This document shows, in pieces, positions 35,242 through 41,836 of a stretch of DNA of 64,000 nucleotides (the stretch's first letter is position 1; each line of letters starts with the position of its first letter). The stretch is from positions 1 to 64,000 of the forward strand of contig JACPOA010000061.1 in the NCBI GenBank assembly GCA_016185205.1, in the 5' to 3' direction. Origin of the DNA: Hyphomicrobiales bacterium (lineage in GTDB: Bacteria; Pseudomonadota; Alphaproteobacteria; Rhizobiales; Xanthobacteraceae). A program made the position numbers and the translations under genes. Under the pieces are notes generated by a model, which worked only from the letters and a program-made list of their open reading frames with translations, had not been told where the DNA came from and did no database searches.

Positions 35242-36678
35242 TCAGTTGGGGGTGTTGCGGGCCTTGGGCGGCTTGACGTTGACGATGTCGTCGGCGCGCA
35301 CCCAGGCCGGCGAACCTACGGGTAGCCGTGTCTTGGCGCGCGCCGCCAATTGACGCGCGGTGACGATATCGCCGCGGCTGAAGGCGGCCTGCGCCGAGGC
35401 GAGGTCGGCATTGGCGAGATCGCCCTTGCGGCCATAGGCCATGGCGAGCTGCGAATAGGCTTCCGGCGCGTCGGGCTCGCGCAGGATGGCCGAGCGCAAC
35501 AGTGCGGCCGCTTCCTCGGCGACCGCCTTGTTGTTGGTCGCGTTCAGCGCCTGCGCCAGCATGATCTCGATCAGCGGAGCGCGTTGCGAGAGCTGCGCCG
35601 CGCGGCGCAGTGGCGCCACAGCTTCGGCCGGATGCCCGCCTTCCAGCAGTGCCTGGCCCTTGAGCTCGTAGAAATATGGATTGTTTGGCTGCGCCTGGAT
35701 CAGCTCGTCGATCAGCACAAGCGCGCGCCTCAAATCGGAATGGCGGTAGGCCGAGATGGCGCGTGCGTAGCGCGCCGGCAGGCTGTGGTCGCCGAGCGTG
35801 TAGCGGCGCGCGACCGTGTCGGGCCTGTCCATGAAGCCGGACAGCTTCGCCCGCATCATGTCATGACGCAGTTGCAGCTCGGGCGAATCCTTATGATCCC
35901 AATTGGGGCTCGTCTTGGCGAGCGCGGCGAGCGTGGCGACGCGTTCGGCCGGCATCGGATGGGTTTGCAGATAGGGATCGATGTAGCGCGAATTGAACAG
36001 CGCTTCGTTGGTCAGGCGCGTGAACAAATCCACCATGCCCTTGGGCGACTGGCCGGTGGCATTGAGGAATTTCACGCCGGCATGATCGGCCTGGTCTTCC
36101 TGCGTGCGCACATAAGCGAGCAATGTGCGCTGGATCGCCGACTGCGGCGCCATGATCGCCGCCATACCGACGTCGCCACCACCGCCACCGGCGCGCGCGC
36201 CCGCCACCATGGCGCCGACGCCGGCCAGCATGGCAATGATCGAGGCGGTCTGCGCCGTGGCGAGCTGCTCGCGCAGCTTCATCAGATGGCCGCCGGCAAG
36301 GTGGCCGGTTTCGTGCGCGAACACGCCGATGATCTCGTTCGGCGTCTTGGCGTCGAACAGCGCGCCGGCATTGATGAAGATGTGGCGGCCGTCCATGACG
36401 AAGGCGTTGAACGAGCGCTCGCCGAGCACGACCACCCGGACGTTCTGCTTGGCGAGGCCGGCGGCGCGCAAAATCGGCTGCGCATAGTCGCGCAACAGCT
36501 GCTCGATCTCGGTGTCGCGGATTACCGGCATTCCGCGTAGCGCCGCGTCCTGGGCATGCGCCGGGCTAACCGTGGGGGCGATGCCGGCGGTCGCGACCGC
36601 GAAGGCGGTCAGCAGCGCCAGCGCCCGCCCTGCTGGCGCCCAAGCCTTCGTCCTGATAGGTGTGCGGTCTTCGCTCAT
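35242..36678 (-). CDS. M48-family metalloprotease with TPR region (BepA-like)
   Basis: A 478-aa periplasmic protease. Signal peptide 1-43 (ends PAHAQ); M48 domain with zinc motif HETGH (122-126) and a third ligand further on; then C-terminal TPR-like repeats (about 290-470). BepA of E. coli, with the same layout, checks the assembly of outer-membrane LptD. The ATG at 36678 fits; homologues share the region from about residue 50. It heads an operon with the DsbA-like protein, a sensible pair for periplasmic protein quality control. Confidence 0.92.
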   Translation of the reverse strand: MSEDRTPIRTKAWAPAGRALALLTAFAVATAGIAPTVSPAHAQDAALRGMPVIRDTEIEQLLRDYAQPILRAAGLAKQNVRVVVLGERSFNAFVMDGRHIFINAGALFDAKTPNEIIGVFAHETGHLAGGHLMKLREQLATAQTASIIAMLAGVGAMVAGARAGGGGGDVGMAAIMAPQSAIQRTLLAYVRTQEDQADHAGVKFLNATGQSPKGMVDLFTRLTNEALFNSRYIDPYLQTHPMPAERVATLAALAKTSPNWDHKDSPELQLRHDMMRAKLSGFMDRPDTVARRYTLGDHSLPARYARAISAYRHSDLRRALVLIDELIQAQPNNPYFYELKGQALLEGGHPAEAVAPLRRAAQLSQRAPLIEIMLAQALNATNNKAVAEEAAALLRSAILREPDAPEAYSQLAMAYGRKGDLANADLASAQAAFSRGDIVTARQLAARAKTRLPVGSPAWVRADDIVNVKPPKARNTPN

Positions 36679-36855
36679 GCCAACTTTCGCGAACGGATCA
36701 GCGGATAGGCGCGAAACTAGTGACGCGCCGGATAGCGGTCAACGCAGGCTACGATCACGACCGAGTCATGAAAAGCGCATGGCCCAAGCAAGCCCAAGAA
36801 GCCGCCGAATGCGGCAACAGCGGGGCAGGGGGTAAGGCCGGAGCGGCCATTTACG

Positions 36856-38031
36856 ATGCTTGAGGCGGCAAAACACCTGTTGATGCCCTCCAAACGCAGC
36901 AATGTGCCGCCGTTTATCGTCATGGACGTGATGGCGGCGGCGGCCGCGATCGAGGCGTCCGGACGCCGGGTCGTCCACATGGAGGTGGGCCAGCCGGCGG
37001 CAGCCGCCCCGGCGACCGCGCTTGCGGCGGCGCAGGCGGCGCTCGCCCACGGCCGTATCGGCTATACCGAGACTTTGGGTATCCCATCGCTGCGGACCCG
37101 CATCGCGCGGCATTACCGCGACATATACAACCTGGTGCTCGACCCCGCCCGCGTGGTGGTCACCACCGGCTCCTCGGGCGGCTTCATCCTGGCGTTCCTG
37201 GCGCTGTTCGAGGCCGGCGACCGGGTGGCGCTGGCCAATCCCGGCTACCCGCCCTACCGGCACATCCTGTCCGCGCTCGGCTGCGAGCCTGTGCTGATCG
37301 AGACTTCCGAACAGACGCGCTGGGCGCTCTCGGCCAAGGCGCTGATCGCCGCTCACCGGGCGAGCCCGCTCAAGGGCGTGGTGATCGCAAGTCCTGCCAA
37401 TCCGACCGGCACCATGATGGATGCCGACGCGCTGGCGCGCCTGATCGCGGTGGTGGAAGCCGAAGGCATCCGCGTGATCTCCGACGAGATCTATCATGGC
37501 CTCGATTATGCGTTCGCGGCCGAGACCGCGGCCAAGCTGTCGGAGCGCGCCGTGGTGATCAACTCGTTCTCGAAATATTTCTGCATGACCGGCTGGCGCA
37601 TCGGCTGGATGGTGGTGCCCGAAAGTCTCACGCGCACCGTCGACCGGCTGCAAGGCAATCTCGCGATTTCGGTGCCGACGCTGTCGCAGATCGCGGGCGA
37701 GGCCGCTTTCGACGGGCGCGCCGAGATGGAGGCGGTCAAGCTCGGCTACGAGGAGAACCGGCGCATTCTCACGGACGGCCTGCCGAAGGCCGGTCTCGAC
37801 AAGTTCCTGCCGGTCGACGGCGCGTTCTATCTCTACGCCGACATCAGGCGATTTTCCGACGACAGCCTGGATTTCGCCAAGCGCATGTTGAACGAGGCCG
37901 GCGTGGCGGCGACGCCCGGCATCGATTTCGATCCGATCGACGGCCGGCATTTTTTGCGCTTCTGCTACGCCGGCTCGGCAGCGGAGATGCATGAGGCAGT
38001 GGAGCGGATCGGCAATTGGCTGAAGCGGTAG
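36856..38031 (+). CDS. PLP-dependent class I/II aminotransferase
   Basis: A 391-aa fold-type I aminotransferase. Lys240 in NSFSKYFCMTGWRIG holds the PLP; SPANPTGTMM, ISDEIYHGLDY and the C-terminal FLRFCYAG (Arg for the carboxylate) are the other signatures. Close relatives include aspartate, alanine and aromatic aminotransferases, and the substrate cannot be assigned. Cytoplasmic. ATG at 36856 is used; MPSKRSNVPPF at 36883 is a possible later start. It diverges from the M48-dsbA operon. Confidence 0.92.
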   Translation: MLEAAKHLLMPSKRSNVPPFIVMDVMAAAAAIEASGRRVVHMEVGQPAAAAPATALAAAQAALAHGRIGYTETLGIPSLRTRIARHYRDIYNLVLDPARVVVTTGSSGGFILAFLALFEAGDRVALANPGYPPYRHILSALGCEPVLIETSEQTRWALSAKALIAAHRASPLKGVVIASPANPTGTMMDADALARLIAVVEAEGIRVISDEIYHGLDYAFAAETAAKLSERAVVINSFSKYFCMTGWRIGWMVVPESLTRTVDRLQGNLAISVPTLSQIAGEAAFDGRAEMEAVKLGYEENRRILTDGLPKAGLDKFLPVDGAFYLYADIRRFSDDSLDFAKRMLNEAGVAATPGIDFDPIDGRHFLRFCYAGSAAEMHEAVERIGNWLKR

Positions 38032-38124
38032 CCGTCGATCCGAGCGTGCGATCAAGCCGAACGTGAACAACGCAATTATGACGAGCAATTTGTCCGCGCG
38101 TTTGCGCGCGGTAGGCGGGTATTG

Positions 38125-38138
38125 TTGATATACCGCAA
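38125..38138. promoter_or_regulatory. FNR/FixK-type box upstream of the EB_dh-like gene
   Basis: TTGATATACCGCAA fits the FixK2-type consensus TTG(A/C)-N6-(T/G)CAA. A candidate -10 element AATAAT (38166-38171) lies about 35 bp downstream, near the spacing of an FNR-activated promoter, and the gene start is at 38232. It suggests induction at low oxygen; inference from sequence only. Confidence 0.45.
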
Positions 38139-38231
38139 TGCACAATATGGGAATCCTGACTAACTAATAATAGGTGGCAGAAGCACTTCGTGGGGCCTTT
38201 TGCGCCTTTCATCACACACGGAGGATTTCCC

Positions 38232-39272
38232 ATGCACAAAATAGCGGTTTCCGCAGCAGCAGCTGCCTTGTTTGCTGCGGGACTCATCATTCCGGCGTCG
38301 GCCGCCGACGTCGTTACGGCGGTCAATGTCGCGAAGGCGCCGGTGCTCGCGGCAGGCGCGGCCGATCCGGCTTGGTCAAAGGCGAAGGCGCTGAGCGTCC
38401 CGCTCCTGGGTGGCGTGAACTTCAAGGCTGGCAAGGGCGCCACCAACGCAACGCTCAAGGCGGTTTATTCCGGCGACATGCTGTACGTGTTGCTGCAATA
38501 CGACGATCCGACCGAGTCGATCCGCCGCTTTCCGTATCAAAAGCAGGCCGACGGTAGCTGGAAGAAACTGATCGACCCCAACAACAAGGGCGGCGACGAC
38601 AACGTCTACTATGAAGACAAATATGCCCTAATCTGGAACATCAACAATTCGATCAAGGGGTTCGGTCAGCAGGGCTGCATGGCCACCTGCCACGCCGGCG
38701 AGCCGGGCAAGCCGTACGGCAACAAGTACACCGCGAGCGCGGGCGAACTCGGCGACATCTGGCACATGAAGTCGATCCGCACCGGCTATATCGGCCAGAC
38801 CGACGATCAATATGTCGACGATACCCGCTTCGACAAAGACAAAGCGCCGGAAGCCGGACGCAAGAGCGATGCGAAGACCGGCGGCGGCTACACCGACGTC
38901 AAGCTGGTCAACGGCAAGCCCGAGTTCATGAGCAAGAACGCGATCCCGTCGAACAAGAAGGGCGGATTATACTATATCAAGGAAGCCGACAAGGTCGCCT
39001 TCGACGACAGCAAGTTCAAGGCCGGCGACGAAGTGGCCTCGATCATCGTAGCGCCGTTCATCGGCGACCGCGGCGACATCGCCACGGCGATCGCGTGGAA
39101 AAGCGGCAAGTGGACCGCCGTCATGTCACGCAAACTCGTGACCGGCGGCAAGACCGACGTGCAGTTCGACAAGCTCGATGCGACCTACGACTTCGGTCTT
39201 GCGGCATTCGACAATGCGCAGGTCCGTCACGCCTATCATATGGGCGCGCTGCACCTGAAGTTCGCCAAGTAA
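38232..39272 (+). CDS. Exported ethylbenzene-dehydrogenase-related haem-binding protein
   Basis: A 346-aa periplasmic protein. Signal peptide 1-24 (ends IPASAAD) and an EB_dh / cytochrome c-552-like domain (about 30-340), the beta fold that binds b-haem in the gamma subunits of the ethylbenzene and dimethylsulfide dehydrogenases. The QQGCMATCHAGEPG block holds Cys149, Cys153 and His154 in a CX3CH arrangement, which would be unusual for covalent haem. The start follows a GGAGG site. No catalytic molybdopterin subunit lies beside it, so it is a stand-alone family member. An FNR/FixK-type box lies about 94 bp upstream and a strong terminator follows. Confidence 0.85.
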   Translation: MHKIAVSAAAAALFAAGLIIPASAADVVTAVNVAKAPVLAAGAADPAWSKAKALSVPLLGGVNFKAGKGATNATLKAVYSGDMLYVLLQYDDPTESIRRFPYQKQADGSWKKLIDPNNKGGDDNVYYEDKYALIWNINNSIKGFGQQGCMATCHAGEPGKPYGNKYTASAGELGDIWHMKSIRTGYIGQTDDQYVDDTRFDKDKAPEAGRKSDAKTGGGYTDVKLVNGKPEFMSKNAIPSNKKGGLYYIKEADKVAFDDSKFKAGDEVASIIVAPFIGDRGDIATAIAWKSGKWTAVMSRKLVTGGKTDVQFDKLDATYDFGLAAFDNAQVRHAYHMGALHLKFAK

Positions 39273-39298
39273 CAACGGCTCTTCCTGGTGGAGAAACG

Positions 39299-39330
39299 CG
39301 GGGCGGCTGGTCGAGCCGCCCCGTTTTTTT
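39299..39330 (+). terminator. Strong intrinsic terminator after the EB_dh-like gene
   Basis: CGGGGCGGCT (39299-39308) and AGCCGCCCCG (39314-39323) form a perfect 10-bp stem with a 5-base loop, followed at once by seven T residues (39324-39330). Confidence 0.92.
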
Positions 39331-39376
39331 GCCGCGAAATATGTCGCTGCCACAGCGTGCCGGCGCCGTTCGACGA

Positions 39377-39616
39377 TTAACCCTTGTAGTCCGAACCGGG
39401 CGCCATTTCTTTGTTTGGTTTCATCGCCGGCCCGCGCTTGTCGTCTTTGTTCGACATGCACTTGGCCAGGAACGCCTTGCGCTTGGCGCCCGCGAGCTTC
39501 TGGTCGTCGGCGCCGAACTTGCAGGTCTCGAACTTCTGCTCTTTGGTGAGCGCGGAGGCCGGGCTCGCCAGCAACAGGAGAGGGCACAGGCTCAATAGGG
39601 CACCGTATCGCAGCAT
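39377..39616 (-). CDS. PsiF-repeat exported small protein
   Basis: A 79-aa exported protein. Signal peptide 1-22 (ends LASPASALT) and one PsiF-type repeat (about 24-58, KFETCKFGADDQKLAGAKRK then FLAKCMSNK) with two cysteines likely joined by a disulfide. PsiF in E. coli is phosphate-starvation inducible, function unknown. The ATG at 39616 follows AAAGGAG. It stands alone, convergent with the EB_dh-like gene. Confidence 0.85.
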   Translation of the reverse strand: MLRYGALLSLCPLLLLASPASALTKEQKFETCKFGADDQKLAGAKRKAFLAKCMSNKDDKRGPAMKPNKEMAPGSDYKG

Positions 39617-39680
39617 GGTCGTTGCTCCTTTGCCGGGTCTCGAATTGGAATCAGGATAACATGCTTTCACTTCGTATGAT

Positions 39681-41735
39681 CTAGCGCAATGCGGCGGCAA
39701 TGTTGCCGCCGTCGACGGTGGTGACGTCGGCGGTGGTTTTGAGCGCCAGCGCCTGCGCCAGGAAGGCCTGCGCAACGTCTTGCGCCGTGACCTCCCGCTG
39801 CAACAGGTTGCCGGTCATGTAATCCTTTTCGCTCACGCCGCGCGCTTGCGCGCGTTGCGTGACGAAATCGTCCGTGAGCAGGCCGGAGCGCACACGGTCG
39901 GCGTTCACCGCATTGGCGCGGATGCCGTCGGCGCCATAATCGAGCGCGTATTGCCGCACCAGGAACAGCGTCGCCGCCTTGGGCAGGCCGTAGGGGCCGA
40001 AATTCGCGCCCGGGTTCACCGCCTGCTTGGAGACGTTGAACAGCAGGCAGCCGCCGCTGCCTTGCGCCAGCATGATCTTGACCGCCGCTTGCGCGACTTT
40101 CTGGTGCGCGAAGAAATTCAGCTCGAAGCTCGCACGCAAGGTAGCCTCGTCGACCTCGCCGATTTTTCCTTGCCAGGCGGCGCCGGCATTGGAGACCGCG
40201 ATATCGACGCCGCCGTAAGCGGCGACCGTGCGCTCGAAAGCCGCGCGCACCGAAGCGGTGTCGGTCACGTCGCATTGGATTGCCATGGACGCACCGCCGA
40301 TCGCCTTGGCCACTGCCGTAACGGCGGCAGCATCGAGATCGAGCAGCGCCACGGCCGCGCCGGCATTTGCGAAAGCCTGCGCGGTGGCCGTGCCAATCGC
40401 GCCGCCGGCCCCAGTGATGACTGCGACCTGGTCTTCCAGCGGTAAGCGCTTGCGCGCGCCCAGCTTGGCGAGCTCGAGCGGCCAATATTCGATGTCGAAC
40501 ATGTCGGCTTCGGAAATCGAGGTGAAGCGGCCGATCCCTTCGGCACCGGCAATGCCTTCGACGGCTGCTTCCGCGATATCGGCGGCGATGCGGGCGTCCT
40601 TGGCGCTTGAGCCCAGGCCGAACAGGCCGAGCCCCGGCACCAGCGCGACGCGCGGCAGCGGATCGTGCATCGCGGCCGCAGGCGAGCGCTTCTTGTTGCG
40701 CTCGAAATAGCTTTGGTAGTCGGCGGCGAATTTCTGCACGGCCTTGCGCGCGGCGGTCTTGAAGGCGTCGAGTTGGCCGGCCTGCGGCGGCGGCACGATC
40801 AGCGGATAATTCTTGGTGCGGATGGCGTGATCGGGCGTGATCACGCCGGCGCCGGCATAGCGCGAAAGCTCCCGGCCGTTGACGTAAGCCATGATGGCGT
40901 CGCCGGTGCGGAAGTCGAGGATCAGACGCTTATGCGCGCCTTCGCCGAAGGCATCGTGAAGCGTGCAGGCGCCGCGCAGGATCGGCGCCACGTCGTGCAC
41001 GGGCGCGATCGGTTGCGGCAGCTTGGCGCTCGCGATGGTCTTGTGGTTTTTGGCCAAGCGCGTTTCCGCGAGCGTGACCATCTCGATCATGCGTTCGTAG
41101 GCTTCGCGCGCGTCCTCGCCGAAGGTGAAGATGCCGTGCTTGTCGAGGATGAGGCCTTCGACCTTCGGGTTCTTGTCGAACACCTCGGTCGCGCTTTTCG
41201 CCAGCGCGAAGCCCGGCATGATGTAGGGTACGAAGCCGAGCCGGCCGCCATACACTTCCGCGCACAGTTCGGCCGAGTTCGGCTGGTCGATCAGGCTGAG
41301 CACCGCGGTTGCGTGGGTGTGGTCGACGACTTTCGCCGGCAGGAAGGCATGCAGCAGCGTTTCGACCGAGGGCGAGGGCGCCTGCGGATCGATCAGCAGT
41401 GCGCGCAGCACGCGCACCATCTCGTCATCGGAAAGCGCAGCGCGCGCGCGCAGGGATCGCGCCGGCGCCAGCCGTACCGCCGGCATGCCGGCGGGCTCGA
41501 TCGTGGCCATGTCCCAGCCGGAGCCCTTGACGCACAGCACCGCGACCTCTTCACCCAAGAGATCGTGCGCCGTCGTCTTCAGCGAGGTATTGCCGCCGCC
41601 ATGCAGCACAAGCTTGGGCACGCGCCCGAGCAGGCGCGTGGAATAAATCCGCAGCGCCAGCGCGGCGTCGATGCCGGCCCGGTCAAAATGATCGACCGCG
41701 GCCTTGGCGTCGCGCTCGACCCAGGCGGATTTCAT
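39681..41735 (-). CDS. Bifunctional class II aldolase / short-chain dehydrogenase
   Basis: A 684-aa fusion. The class II aldolase half (about 20-240) shows the HGGGNTSLK binding loop and HTHATAV metal histidines; the SDR half (about 430-684) has the NAD-binding TGAGGAIG and the active-site Tyr582-x3-Lys586 (YGLPK) with a Ser in NVSKQ. Relatives act as rhamnulose-1-phosphate aldolase plus lactaldehyde dehydrogenase in sugar catabolism; the true substrate here is unknown because no rhamnose genes lie nearby. ATG at 41735. It is followed on the far side by a nested repeat. Confidence 0.93.
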   Translation of the reverse strand: MKSAWVERDAKAAVDHFDRAGIDAALALRIYSTRLLGRVPKLVLHGGGNTSLKTTAHDLLGEEVAVLCVKGSGWDMATIEPAGMPAVRLAPARSLRARAALSDDEMVRVLRALLIDPQAPSPSVETLLHAFLPAKVVDHTHATAVLSLIDQPNSAELCAEVYGGRLGFVPYIMPGFALAKSATEVFDKNPKVEGLILDKHGIFTFGEDAREAYERMIEMVTLAETRLAKNHKTIASAKLPQPIAPVHDVAPILRGACTLHDAFGEGAHKRLILDFRTGDAIMAYVNGRELSRYAGAGVITPDHAIRTKNYPLIVPPPQAGQLDAFKTAARKAVQKFAADYQSYFERNKKRSPAAAMHDPLPRVALVPGLGLFGLGSSAKDARIAADIAEAAVEGIAGAEGIGRFTSISEADMFDIEYWPLELAKLGARKRLPLEDQVAVITGAGGAIGTATAQAFANAGAAVALLDLDAAAVTAVAKAIGGASMAIQCDVTDTASVRAAFERTVAAYGGVDIAVSNAGAAWQGKIGEVDEATLRASFELNFFAHQKVAQAAVKIMLAQGSGGCLLFNVSKQAVNPGANFGPYGLPKAATLFLVRQYALDYGADGIRANAVNADRVRSGLLTDDFVTQRAQARGVSEKDYMTGNLLQREVTAQDVAQAFLAQALALKTTADVTTVDGGNIAAALR

Positions 41736-41745
41736 TTTACTGGGC

Positions 41746-41830
41746 GCATGATCTTTTCCGACCTTGCTTCGCCCGCCGAAGCGGGCTTCGCGAAGGCGGG
41801 AAACCGGTACCCACTTTTCGGGATCATGCG
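41746..41830. repeat. Nested repeat: palindromic unit copy B inside a GATCCCGAAAAGTGGG-type element
   Basis: The outer arms GCATGATC (from 41746) and GATCATGC (to 41829) belong to a dispersed repeat whose right half reads ACCGGTACCCACTTTTCGGG. Its middle is split by about 40 bp (about 41761-41801) that contain the 31-bp palindromic unit also found at 194-224. Without the insert the flanks rejoin into a normal repeat copy. Confidence 0.8.
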
Positions 41831-41836
41831 CTTTCC

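Noticed and set aside
36667-36855. Open frame continuing antisense into the M48/aminotransferase gap
   Set aside because: No ribosome-binding site or conserved content; it reads through the promoter region of two divergent genes.
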